From assembly GCA_016234935.1 (NCBI GenBank), contig JACRNL010000007.1, positions 86,927 to 150,926 on the forward strand: a stretch of 64,000 bases of DNA, read 5' to 3'. Numbering within the stretch: the first letter of the stretch is position 1; every line of letters begins with the position of its first letter. The translations under genes were made by a program, and so were the position numbers. Shown one piece after another: positions 44,644 to 52,607 of the stretch. The notes beneath the pieces were generated by a model. The model did not search any database. It saw nothing but the letters and a program-made list of their open reading frames with translations, and was not told the DNA's origin. Source of the DNA: Deltaproteobacteria bacterium (GTDB taxonomy: Bacteria; Desulfobacterota; GWC2-55-46).

Positions 44644-46424
44644 CAGCCGGGATGCCCATTTTATCCATATTAATCTTCTTTCCGGTCATCGGGGCCCTGT
44701 TTATCCTCTTTGTCATGAACAAGGAGAGGGCGGAGGAGATACGCTGGGTCGCGCTTATCATCTCAGCGGTGGAGTTCCTCATCTCCCTCTATCTGCCTTT
44801 TACGTTTGACAGGCACAACGCTGGCTTCCAGTGGGTGGAAAAGACCGTCTGGATAAAGCGCTTTGGCATGAATTATTATCTTGGCGCCGACGGCGTGAGC
44901 ATGCTCCTTGTGCTCCTCACCACCTTCGTGACCATCGTGTGCGTGCTGGCCTCATGGAGGGATATTTCCATTAAGCTAAAGGGCTACATGTCCCTGCTGC
45001 TGCTTGTAGAGACCTGCTCTCTTGGCATCTTTTTATCGCTTGACCTCTTTTTGTTCTACATATTCTGGGAGGCCGTTCTCATCCCGATGGTCTTTATCAT
45101 CGGCATATGGGGAGGCATGCGCAGGCTCTATTCCGCGATGAAGTTTTTTATCTTCACCTTCGTCGGGAGCCTGTTTATGCTTCTGGGCATCATCGCGCTC
45201 TATTATTACCACGGCAAGATGACCGGTGTTTACACGTTTGACACCGCGATACTCTTTAATAACCCCATAGCGCCGGATATGCAGTTCTGGATATTTATCG
45301 CCTTCTTCCTTGGTTTTGCGGTGAAGGTGCCGCTGTTCCCCCTGCATACGTGGCTGCCGGACGCGCACACCGAGGCCCCGACAGCCGGGTCCATCGTCCT
45401 TGCGGCGGTGCTCCTCAAGCTCGGCACATACGGGTTTTTAAGGTTCAGTCTGCCGCTCCTGCCGAACGCGAGCATGAGTTTCGCGCCGCTTATGATGTTC
45501 ATCTCTTCCGTGGCCATTATCTACGGCGCGCTTGTGACCATAGCTCAAAAGGACATGAAAAAGCTTGTGGCATATTCAAGCGTCAGCCACATGGGCTTTG
45601 TCATGCTCGGCATCTTCGCGCTTAATCTCGAAGGCCTGAAAGGCAGCCTCCTGCAGATGGTAAATCACGGCATCTCCACGGGGGCGCTCTTCCTTATGGT
45701 CGGCATGATCTACGAGAGGACGCACGACCGCACCATAGCGAGCTACGGTGGTCTGTTTAAACCGGTGCCCGTCTACGGCACGTTCTTCCTCATAACTGTG
45801 CTTTCGTCAATGGGCTTTCCGTCAACGAACGGCTTTATCGGCGAGCTTTTTGTCCTTCTCGGAACTTATAAGGCGAATTGGGCCTACGTTATCCCTGCGG
45901 TCATAGGCGTGCTGCTCGGCGCGGCATATCTGCTCTGGCTCTTTCAGAGGGTCTTTTTGGGAGAGGTCTTACATCCGGGGGCGGGGGCTGGGGCGGGCCG
46001 TCACCCGCTTAAAGACCTCGGTTTAAGGGAGACGTTGACCGCGCTTTCGTTTGCCGTATTGGTCTTCTGGATAGGGATATGCCCGCGGTCCATCCTTGAT
46101 GTGATGGAGCCGTCATTGAACCGCATCGTGAGGCAGGTCGAGCGGAATTCCAAAAAGGCCGCTGAAAACAGCGCATCCGCCGTTGCTCTTGTGCTTAGCG
46201 CTGAAAACTCCTATAACCCTCAAAACGACCCGGATGTGGAGCGCGGCTATCAAGAACATCAGGAGGATTATCAGAAAACCAAGGAGAGGCGTGAACGAGA
46301 CGACGACGCGCAACGGCAGGACGGACAGCCTCACAATGAGGAACAGTGGAAGCGAAATCAATATCCACAGGGCGATAACGATCCTTACGGAGTAAAGAAA
46401 AGTCACGATCAACCACAGAATTAG
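44640..46424 (+). CDS. nuoM2: NADH:quinone oxidoreductase subunit M, second copy
   Basis: 594 residues, a second complete NuoM: YYLGADGVSMLLVLLTT, FYIFWEAVLIPMV (Glu), FLGFAVKVPLFPLHTWLPDAHTEAPTAGSIVLAAVLLK, KLVAYSSVSHMG. Lys and Glu residues for proton pumping are kept, so it is likely active and not a degenerate copy. It starts inside the stop of the first nuoM. After the last helix (about residue 500) it continues with an unusual 85-residue, charged Gln/Asn/Asp/Arg-rich tail (about 515-594) unlike other NuoM; its antisense strand has an open hydrophobic frame. Extra copies of this type define the 2M complex I described in Nitrospira. The tail could be read-through of a lost stop. Confidence 0.93.
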   Translation: MTAGMPILSILIFFPVIGALFILFVMNKERAEEIRWVALIISAVEFLISLYLPFTFDRHNAGFQWVEKTVWIKRFGMNYYLGADGVSMLLVLLTTFVTIVCVLASWRDISIKLKGYMSLLLLVETCSLGIFLSLDLFLFYIFWEAVLIPMVFIIGIWGGMRRLYSAMKFFIFTFVGSLFMLLGIIALYYYHGKMTGVYTFDTAILFNNPIAPDMQFWIFIAFFLGFAVKVPLFPLHTWLPDAHTEAPTAGSIVLAAVLLKLGTYGFLRFSLPLLPNASMSFAPLMMFISSVAIIYGALVTIAQKDMKKLVAYSSVSHMGFVMLGIFALNLEGLKGSLLQMVNHGISTGALFLMVGMIYERTHDRTIASYGGLFKPVPVYGTFFLITVLSSMGFPSTNGFIGELFVLLGTYKANWAYVIPAVIGVLLGAAYLLWLFQRVFLGEVLHPGAGAGAGRHPLKDLGLRETLTALSFAVLVFWIGICPRSILDVMEPSLNRIVRQVERNSKKAAENSASAVALVLSAENSYNPQNDPDVERGYQEHQEDYQKTKERRERDDDAQRQDGQPHNEEQWKRNQYPQGDNDPYGVKKSHDQPQN

Positions 46425-46560
46425 TCCTAACACGCCGTTTGCGCCAATCGTTGCGCCGTTGTTTCACTATGGCGGGTCGGCGCCTGAACTGAGAAGATAT
46501 CCTGCTATGGATTTTTTTACGTGCCAAAGATAGAATAGCTGGAGTCTGGAGACATATAAT

Positions 46561-48057
46561 ATGCTTGAAACCTTGAATATCAACCTTACCGCGATCCTGC
46601 CGGAGATACTTCTGACAGCGCTCGCCCTGTGCGTGATGGCGCTTGACCTTATCATGCGCAGGGGCGCGAGCAGGCTCGTGCTGGGCTACCTTAGCATCAT
46701 CGGCCTTCTGATAATCCTGCCGGTAAGCTGCGTAAGCGTCATTGACGGCGCATTTTACGGCGGCATGGTCAAGGCAGACGGCTTCTCAGCCTATTTTAAC
46801 GCCATATTCATCATCGCGGCCATATTCACCATCCTGATTTCAATGGACTATCTGAAGAGGGTGAACATAAACAAGGGCGAGTATTACTATATCGTGCTTT
46901 TCGCAACGCTCGGCATGATGGTCATGGCGGCGTCGAACGACCTTGTCAACCTCTATGTGGGCCTCGAGCTGATGGCGCTTTCTTTCTATGTGCTTGTTGC
47001 CATAAGGACGGCCTCATCCAAGTCCGTCGAGGCCGCGCTCAAGTATTTCGTCCTTGGGGCGTTGTCATCGGGCGTGCTCCTTTACGGAATATCGTTCACT
47101 TACGGCGTGGCCGGGACAACGAACTTCACCGAGATAGCCTTTCAGGCCAGGCGGGTCACGATACTTGACCCGTATCTGCTTCTGGCGATAGTATTTATTA
47201 TCGTGGGTTTCTCGTTCAAGATCGCACTTTTCCCGTTCCACCTCTGGTCGCCGGATACGTATGAAGGCGCGCCAACGCCCATTGCCGCTCTATTGTCAGT
47301 CGGTTCAAAGGCGGCGGCGTTCGCGGCGTTCATGAGGGTCTTCCTTGTAGCATTACCCGTCTATCAGCCGCATTGGTCGCGGATATTCTGGGGCCTTTCG
47401 GCCGCGACAATGCTCTATGGCAGCGTCGTTGCGATTTCTCAGAAGAACATCGTAAGGATGCTTGCTTACAGCTCCATAGCCCACGCGGGCATTATCATGA
47501 TAGGTTTTCTCGTGACCAGCGATATGGGCGCGGCAGGGGTCATGTACTACCTGCTGGTCTACGCGTTCATGAACATCGGCGCCTTCACGGTAGTGACCCT
47601 TTTCATAAGGAGCTCCGGCAGGGGAGAATCAATAAGAGATTACAGGGGCCTTGCCGTTAGGCATCCGTGGCTGGCCTTTGTCATGTCGATATTCCTTGTG
47701 TCGCTGGCGGGCATACCGCCGACCGGCGGCTTTACGGCGAAGTTTTTCATCCTTTCCTCGGCCATTAATGCCCAGTACTACTGGCTCGCGGTCATAGGGG
47801 TGGTCTCCACGGCGATTTCGCTCTTTTTTTACGCCAAGGTCATTTTTTACATGTATCTTAGCGAGCCTGATGCGTTGACTGAAGGTACCGCCGGAGGGGC
47901 CGCCGGAGGGGCCGATAGAGACTTGCCTATAATGAGCTCCGCGACATGCAACATAGTCCTTGTTGCCGCGGCTGTCGGCACGGTGTTGCTCGGCATATAC
48001 CCTACGCCGTTTATCGATATGGCTATAAAGGCGGTTAAGCCGTTTTTCCTGACGTAA
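46561..48057 (+). CDS. nuoN: NADH:quinone oxidoreductase subunit N
   Basis: 498 residues, 14 membrane helices of the antiporter family: YYYIVLFATLGMMVMAASNDL, NLYVGLELMALSFYVLVA (buried Glu), FKIALFPFHLWSPDTYEGAPTPIAALLSVGSKAAAFA with the essential Lys. It sits between NuoK and NuoM in the membrane arm. A Gly/Ala linker (TEGTAGGAAGGADRDLP) before the last helix comes from a short GGAGGGGCC tandem. Last core gene of the operon. Confidence 0.96.
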   Translation: MLETLNINLTAILPEILLTALALCVMALDLIMRRGASRLVLGYLSIIGLLIILPVSCVSVIDGAFYGGMVKADGFSAYFNAIFIIAAIFTILISMDYLKRVNINKGEYYYIVLFATLGMMVMAASNDLVNLYVGLELMALSFYVLVAIRTASSKSVEAALKYFVLGALSSGVLLYGISFTYGVAGTTNFTEIAFQARRVTILDPYLLLAIVFIIVGFSFKIALFPFHLWSPDTYEGAPTPIAALLSVGSKAAAFAAFMRVFLVALPVYQPHWSRIFWGLSAATMLYGSVVAISQKNIVRMLAYSSIAHAGIIMIGFLVTSDMGAAGVMYYLLVYAFMNIGAFTVVTLFIRSSGRGESIRDYRGLAVRHPWLAFVMSIFLVSLAGIPPTGGFTAKFFILSSAINAQYYWLAVIGVVSTAISLFFYAKVIFYMYLSEPDALTEGTAGGAAGGADRDLPIMSSATCNIVLVAAAVGTVLLGIYPTPFIDMAIKAVKPFFLT

Positions 48058-48059
48058 GG

Positions 48060-48279
48060 ATGATGACCCCTTCCTTTTATCCTCCCCCTTCACGGGGGAG
48101 CAACTGTGTTGTCAAGAGTCATATATCGTAGTGCGAGGCTTCAGCCTCGCTTCCCCGCTTAAAGCCTGCGGGGACATGGTTTTGCCGCATCCTTGCGTGA
48201 TTGCAACAAGCTCGATAGAAGTCTCGCACTACGATTTTTCTCTCTCCTCCCCCCTTCACGGGGGAGGGCAGGGTGGGGT
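48060..48279. repeat. Mosaic of repeats after nuoN (family B split by family E containing family C)
   Basis: A reverse family-B unit (GATGACCCCTTCC, CCTCCCCCTTCACGGGGGAG, GGGCAGGGTGGGGT) is interrupted: CCTCCCCCTTCACGGGGGAG appears at 48081-48100 and, with one more C, at about 48247-48266. Between the copies lies a 107-bp family-E element (48127-48233), which itself contains a reverse family-C palindrome (CCCCGCTTAAAGCCTGCGGGG, 48153-48173, shown in part). This fills the 320-base gap 48058-48377; no gene is visible there. Confidence 0.7.
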
Positions 48280-48377
48280 GTTAGCAGGCTTCTTGCCGGC
48301 GAGGCAGTCGGCAGGGTGCTAAGCGGCAAGCAGGATACGGCGCTGAAGATTTAATTGTAAAACAAAAGGAAAAACCA

Positions 48378-48647
48378 ATGGCACACGGCGGGCACGACGA
48401 TACTCACGGCCACGACACGCACGGCGGCGGGCACGGACATGGTAAGGATACGCAAGGCGCCGAGGCTACGGTAATCCCCCTCCGTCCCCCCTTGGAAAGG
48501 GGGGAAGTATATTCTCCCTCGGATGAGGCTCGCAGGCGCTGGTGGTCTATGCCCTTTGACGCCACGACGAACTTCTCCCTTCTTGGCTATTTCCTGGGCT
48601 GGATCATGGACAGGAACAATAAGAGAGTGGACATGCAGCTTAAGTGA
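48378..48647 (+). CDS. Small His-rich protein with C-terminal membrane-associated segment
   Basis: 89 residues. The first 25 are His/Gly/Asp-rich (HGGHDDTHGHDTHGGGHGHG), likely metal-binding; residues 55-75 (MPFDATTNFSLLGYFLGWIM) form a hydrophobic stretch; and the C-terminus is polar (DRNNKRVDMQLK). Between these, residues about 31-45 (TVIPLRPPLERGEVYSP) are encoded by an in-frame family-D palindrome. AAAAGGAAAAACC precedes the ATG. It follows nuoN on the same strand and may belong to the operon. Not recognised as a named family; role unknown. Confidence 0.65.
   Translation: MAHGGHDDTHGHDTHGGGHGHGKDTQGAEATVIPLRPPLERGEVYSPSDEARRRWWSMPFDATTNFSLLGYFLGWIMDRNNKRVDMQLK
48472..48515. repeat. Family-D palindrome inside the small His-rich gene
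   Basis: TAATCCCCCTCCGTCCCCCC, TTGGAA, GGGGGGAAGTATA; in frame in the linker. Sister copies are at 48670 and, reversed, at 19629-19665. Confidence 0.7.
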
Positions 48648-48669
48648 GCGATTCCGGCCTTTCCCTCCT

Positions 48670-48746
48670 TAATCCCCCTCAGTCCCCCCTTATAAAGGGG
48701 GAAAGTATAATTCCCCTCTTTTCTAAAGAGGGGTTAGGGGAGATTA
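48670..48746. repeat. Composite family D + F element, no C insertion
   Basis: TAATCCCCCTCAGTCCCCCC, TTATAAAGGGGGAAAGTATAA, then TTCCCCTCTTTTCTAAA, GAGGGGTTAGGGGAGATTA. It is the empty counterpart of 19562-19665 and 51780-51846, which carry family C right after CTAAA. Confidence 0.75.
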
Positions 48747-48758
48747 AAGGGTCGTAAG

Positions 48759-49631
48759 ATGAATATCCGCTGCGAAAAAAGATCTCCAGCCAAGATAAAC
48801 CTGATACTGAAGGTTTTGAGAAAACGGAGCGACGGCTATCACGAGATATTCTCCGTGATGCAGGCCGTGTCGCTTTTTGACCTTATTTCAATGGAGGTCG
48901 CAAGCGGGGAAGGCATAACTGTCCGGTGCAGCGACCCCAACGTGCCTTCGGACAGCTCAAACCTCGCGCACAGGGCCGCCTCCATCTTCCTTGGGCGGTC
49001 CGGCATAAAAAGGCGCGTTGACATCGTTATAGACAAAAAGATACCGGCAGGCGCGGGCCTTGGCGGCGGATCGTCGAATGCGGCAACGGTGCTCATGGGC
49101 CTCAATGATATGCTCGATGCCGGGTTTGGGGAAAAGGAGCTTATGGAAGCAGGCTCCGCGCTCGGCTCGGATGTGCCGTTCTTCATGCTCAGCTGCCCTG
49201 CCGTGGCAATGGGCAGAGGGGAGATACTGCGGCGCATAGCCCTGCCGCGTTATCAATATGTTCTGATAAACCCGGGCTTTAAGGTCTCCACCGCATGGGC
49301 ATACAGCAATTTAGACTTGACAAAAAAGGTTGAAGATAATATTCTATCATATTCTGGGGCATATTCTGAGGCAGTCCTTGGTGATATTGACAAGCTGAAG
49401 GATTGTCTTGCAAACGACCTTGAGCTTGCAACATTGCCGGAACATCCTGAGCTTACGGCTGTTAAAAAGGCCCTTGTTGACAGCGGGGCTGACGGCGCGC
49501 TTATGTCCGGAAGCGGGCCTACGGTTTTCGGGATTTATCGGGACGGCGCAGCGGCAGATGCGGCCTTCGCTGAATTGAAGGAAAGATTTGCGGCAAAAGG
49601 GTATTTTATATTCCGGGTCGAGGGGCTGTAA
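48759..49631 (+). CDS. ispE: 4-diphosphocytidyl-2-C-methyl-D-erythritol kinase
   Basis: 290 residues, GHMP kinase fold. SPAKINLILKVLRKRSDGYHEI is the substrate-binding N-terminus, PAGAGLGGGSSNAATVL the ATP-binding glycine loop, and ALMSGSGPTVFG the third motif. It phosphorylates the 2-hydroxyl of CDP-methylerythritol in the MEP isoprenoid pathway. First gene of the housekeeping run ispE, tRNA-Gln, prs, rplY, pth. Normal length. Confidence 0.96.
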   Translation: MNIRCEKRSPAKINLILKVLRKRSDGYHEIFSVMQAVSLFDLISMEVASGEGITVRCSDPNVPSDSSNLAHRAASIFLGRSGIKRRVDIVIDKKIPAGAGLGGGSSNAATVLMGLNDMLDAGFGEKELMEAGSALGSDVPFFMLSCPAVAMGRGEILRRIALPRYQYVLINPGFKVSTAWAYSNLDLTKKVEDNILSYSGAYSEAVLGDIDKLKDCLANDLELATLPEHPELTAVKKALVDSGADGALMSGSGPTVFGIYRDGAAADAAFAELKERFAAKGYFIFRVEGL

Positions 49632-49682
49632 GCCTGAATTGAACGGGCATTCGCGGGGACAAGGGGAGAGGCTTTCGCCGAT

Positions 49683-49757
49683 TGGGGCGTCGCCAAGCGG
49701 TAAGGCACGGGGTTTTGATCCCCGCATTCGGAGGTTCGAATCCTTCCGCCCCAACCA
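49683..49757 (+). tRNA. tRNA-Gln (anticodon TTG)
   Basis: Acceptor TGGGGCG pairs with CGCCCCA; the anticodon stem CGGGG/CCCCG holds loop TTTTGAT with anticodon TTG (decodes CAA). T-arm GGAGG-TTCGAAT-CCTTC/CC is present, and the 3' CCA (49755-49757) is encoded. It lies between ispE and prs as in several Deltaproteobacteria. Confidence 0.95.
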
Positions 49758-49864
49758 TCATAATATCAATAAGCAAGGCGGCCGGTTGTAAGGCAATGGC
49801 GCCGCATTGCGGCGTCAGCTTTGCCCGTCAACGTTCAGTAAATTCAAAAAGGGCAGTCTTTCAT

Positions 49865-50806
49865 ATGATTCTTGATAAAGTAAAGGTCTTTGCGGGGAAC
49901 TCGAATAAAAACCTCGCCATGGAGATATGCTCACAGCTCGGCATTGAACTCGGCAAATCCGAGGTCAAGAGCTTCAGCGACGGCGAGGTTTACGTTGACG
50001 TGCAGGAGAGCGTGCGCGGCGTTGACGTTTATGTGGTGCAGTCCACGTGCATCCCGTGCAATGACAACCTGATGGAACTGCTCATCATGCTTGACGCCTT
50101 CAAGAGGGCGTCCGCCGGTTCCGTCACCGCGGTCATACCGTATTACGGTTATGCCAGACAGGACAGGAAGGTCGCTCCGAGGACGCCGATTTCGGCTAAA
50201 CTCGTCGCCGATCTTATAACGGTCGCCGGCGCCACGCGCGTGGTCTGCATCGACCTCCACGCAGGGCAGATACAGGGGTTCTTCAATATCCCGGTCGATC
50301 ATCTTTACGCCACGCCGCTTCTTTCGGATTACATAAAGAAGAATTTCAAGGACGATATCGTCTTCGTATCGCCTGATGCCGGGGGCGTTGAAAGGACAAG
50401 GGCGTATGCCAAGAGGCTCGGCGCGACTTTGGCCATCGTTGACAAGAGGCGGCCCAGACCGAACGTATCCGAGGTCATGAACATCATAGGAGACGTAGAG
50501 GGCAAGGTGGCCATAATACTTGACGACATGGTTGACACCGCAGGGACGCTGACGCAGGCGGCGGAGGCCATCATGAAGCACGGCGCAAAGGAGGTCTATG
50601 CGTGCTGCACGCACGCGGTGCTTTCCGGCCCGGCGATTGACAGGATAAACAAGTCTTCGATAAAACAGCTTGTCGCCACGAACACCATACCTCAGCGCGC
50701 GGAGGCGATGTCGGATAAGATAAAAAGGCTGTCTGTCGGCCCTCTTCTGGCCGAGGCCATAAAGAGGATACACTGCGGAGAGTCCGTAAGCTCGCTTTTC
50801 GCCTAG
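49865..50806 (+). CDS. prs: Ribose-phosphate pyrophosphokinase
   Basis: 313 residues from ATG 49865; the frame is open to 49682 across the tRNA but that is non-coding. [15 protein letters not shown] at the start, [10 protein letters not shown] (ATP loop), [21 protein letters not shown] (Mg/ATP), and the ribose-5-phosphate loop [11 protein letters not shown] are all intact. It makes PRPP for nucleotide, His and Trp synthesis. AAAAGGG upstream is the ribosome site. Confidence 0.97.
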   Translation: MILDKVKVFAGNSNKNLAMEICSQLGIELGKSEVKSFSDGEVYVDVQESVRGVDVYVVQSTCIPCNDNLMELLIMLDAFKRASAGSVTAVIPYYGYARQDRKVAPRTPISAKLVADLITVAGATRVVCIDLHAGQIQGFFNIPVDHLYATPLLSDYIKKNFKDDIVFVSPDAGGVERTRAYAKRLGATLAIVDKRRPRPNVSEVMNIIGDVEGKVAIILDDMVDTAGTLTQAAEAIMKHGAKEVYACCTHAVLSGPAIDRINKSSIKQLVATNTIPQRAEAMSDKIKRLSVGPLLAEAIKRIHCGESVSSLFA

Positions 50807-50918
50807 GCGGGCAGGGAAGATTTTCGAGTTCAGGCAAGCGGCATGGCGCCGCGGACGGCGGTTTTTGTTTTTGTGCTCAGGCGTGCGTATCGCAGGGCGG
50901 CAGCCTTGCTTTAGTGCA

Positions 50919-51077
50919 TTAGCAGGTTGCTGAAAAATCCAGAACTTATTCTGGCTGCTCAAAAAGTCCCAGATGCAAGGAGTCGAGGATTGAGGAATGA
51001 GGCGTAGTTTTCTCTACGCCGCAGTGACGAACGACGAAGACGACGCCGCAGATGGGACTTTTTCAGCAGCCTGTTAA
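50919..51077. mobile_element. MITE-like non-coding element with 19-bp terminal inverted repeats
   Basis: TTAGCAGGTTGCTGAAAAA (50919-50937) and TTTTTCAGCAGCCTGTTAA (51059-51077) are inverted repeats with two mismatches. A second inner pair, GGCTGCTCAAAAAGTCCC... (50953-50976) with its complement near 51048-51071, and a central GGCGTAG/CTACGCC hairpin (51001-51020) make nearly the whole 159 bp self-complementary. It encodes nothing. The type (GCAGGCTGCTGAAAAAGTCCC ends) recalls dispersed repeats in uncultured Nitrospirota and Deltaproteobacteria. It sits 24 bases upstream of rplY and would be in its leader. Confidence 0.75.
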
Positions 51078-51100
51078 GAAGCAAACAACGGAGGAAGAAG

Positions 51101-51769
51101 ATGGAAAGGATAGGACTTACTGTTACTTTAAGGGATCTGACCGGTAAATGCCCGAATAAGAGGCTCAGGAAGGCCGGGCGCATACCCGCTGTTCTATACG
51201 GCAAAGAGATGAAGGATGCCGTATCCCTTTCGCTCGACAAAAAGGAGCTTGATAAGGTTCTTCACACAGGGGCAGGCGGCAACGTCCTTGTTGACCTGAA
51301 CATGGAAGGCAAGAAAAGAACGGCGATGTTCAAGGAGATAGTCCACCATCCGCTCAAAGAGACGATAGAACATGTTGATCTCGTCGAGGTTCTCATGGAC
51401 AAGCCGATCATGGTCAGCATCCCCGTTCATGTCGTCGGCAAGGCCGCCGGCCTGGCCTTCGGCGGCATAATCCAGCAGGAGGCGAGAAAGCTGAGGATAG
51501 AATGCCTCCCTGCCGCGATACCGGACGCCATTAACGCGGACGTGACGCTCCTGGGCATCGGGCACTCGCTGCACGTGAAAGACCTGGTACTTCCGGAAGG
51601 CGTCAGCGTCGTGGACGACATGGGCATGACGGTCGTGTCCGTGGTCGCTCCGACGGTGGAAGTCGCGCCTAAGACGGCTGAAGAGGTCGACGCCGAACTG
51701 GCAAAGAGCTTTGAGGTGAAGGAAGAGGCCGGGAAGAAGGAAGAGGGCAAGGAAGAGAAGAAGAAGTAG
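51101..51769 (+). CDS. rplY: 50S ribosomal protein L25 (long CTC form)
   Basis: 222 residues: N-terminal L25 5S-rRNA-binding domain (ERIGLTVTLRDLTGK...RKAGRIPAVLYGKE) and C-terminal TL5/CTC domain (MVSIPVHVVGKAAGLAFGG), then an acidic-basic low-complexity tail (EEAGKKEEGKEEKKK). GGAGGAAGAAG precedes the ATG. It binds 5S rRNA in the large ribosomal subunit; the long form is usual outside Gammaproteobacteria. Confidence 0.95.
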   Translation: MERIGLTVTLRDLTGKCPNKRLRKAGRIPAVLYGKEMKDAVSLSLDKKELDKVLHTGAGGNVLVDLNMEGKKRTAMFKEIVHHPLKETIEHVDLVEVLMDKPIMVSIPVHVVGKAAGLAFGGIIQQEARKLRIECLPAAIPDAINADVTLLGIGHSLHVKDLVLPEGVSVVDDMGMTVVSVVAPTVEVAPKTAEEVDAELAKSFEVKEEAGKKEEGKEEKKK

Positions 51770-51779
51770 ATTTCGCACT

Positions 51780-51846
51780 AATCCCCCTCTTTCCTAAACA
51801 TGTCCCCGCATGTCTTAAGCGGGGAGAGGGGTTAGGGGAGATTATT
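51780..51846. repeat. Family-F element with nested family-C palindrome
   Basis: AATCCCCCTCTTTCCTAAA, then CATGTCCCCGCATGTCTTAA GCGGG, then GAGAGGGGTTAGGGGAGATTA. Same structure as 19562-19626 in reverse; the copy at 48706-48746 lacks the CATGTCCCC...GCGGG unit. Confidence 0.75.
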
Positions 51847-51877
51847 TTTTTCATCCTTCCACAGAGGGTAAGGTCTT

Positions 51878-52435
51878 TTGCGGCTTATCGTAGGACTGGG
51901 CAATCCCGGCCCCAAATATGAAGAGACAAGGCACAACGTAGGCTTCATGCTGGTGGATGCCGTTGCAAGGGCCTTCAATATCCGTTTTGAGCGTTTGGGA
52001 CGAAGGGCGCTGTGGGGAAGCGGCGTCATAGCCTCAGAGGAGGTCATCCTCGTTAAGCCTCTGACCTTCATGAACCTCAGCGGAGGGGTCGTAAGGGAGT
52101 TCTGCGAGAGATACAACGTGCCTGCCGGGTCGGTTGTCGTGGCGTTCGATGATTGCGATCTGCCGCAGGGGCGCATAAGGCTTAGAAAAAGCGGCGGGAG
52201 CGGCGGCCACCGCGGAGTCGGTTCCATTATAGAATGCATTGAAAGCGCGGAGTTTCCGAGGATCCGCCTCGGTATCGGGAGGCCGAAATACGGAGAGCTT
52301 AACGATTACGTTCTGAGGCCGCTGGCCCCTGATGAAAAAGAGGCGCTTCAGGATATGCTCCAAAGAGGCGTCGCCTCCGTTGAGACGCTCTTGAAAGAAG
52401 GCATTGAAAGTGCGATGAACAAATTCAACCGCTGA
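51878..52435 (+). CDS. pth: Peptidyl-tRNA hydrolase
   Basis: 185 residues from TTG 51878 (GGGTAAGG upstream). GLGNPGPKYEETRHNVGF with catalytic His19, N9 and N66 of FMNLSGG, D91/D92 in AFDDCDLP, and the KSGGSGGHRGV loop are all in place. It recycles peptidyl-tRNA by cleaving the ester bond. The unusual TTG start is supported by the lack of any other start consistent with the conserved MRLIVGLGNPG N-terminus. Confidence 0.95.
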   Translation: MRLIVGLGNPGPKYEETRHNVGFMLVDAVARAFNIRFERLGRRALWGSGVIASEEVILVKPLTFMNLSGGVVREFCERYNVPAGSVVVAFDDCDLPQGRIRLRKSGGSGGHRGVGSIIECIESAEFPRIRLGIGRPKYGELNDYVLRPLAPDEKEALQDMLQRGVASVETLLKEGIESAMNKFNR

Positions 52436-52607
52436 TTGGCGGTCGCGCTAAGGGCGCGGAGTAATCCTGTTAATTTTTCTGTTATACCTTTGCATCCGCC
52501 TGCTTGCTAAATGGACAGCGGCAAGGGGTATAACGGTTTTTTACTGACGGTTGTTTTATACGGCGGCGGCAGTTCGCTTAATCAAAAGAGGGGGCACAAA
52601 GGTAATT

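Noticed and set aside
46113..46433. Minus-strand 106-residue hydrophobic ORF as a gene
   Set aside because: It is antisense to the charged tail of NuoM2 and its hydrophobicity follows from the codon complement; no ribosome site is seen. Kept as a finding only.
48060..48280. CRISPR array, because of repeated short palindromes
   Set aside because: The units are of different families, unevenly spaced and without constant-length spacers; no cas genes in the window.
49683..49757. tRNA-Gln as prophage attachment site
   Set aside because: No duplicate of the tRNA 3' end is seen near the phage-type genes 10 kb away, and no integrase is present.
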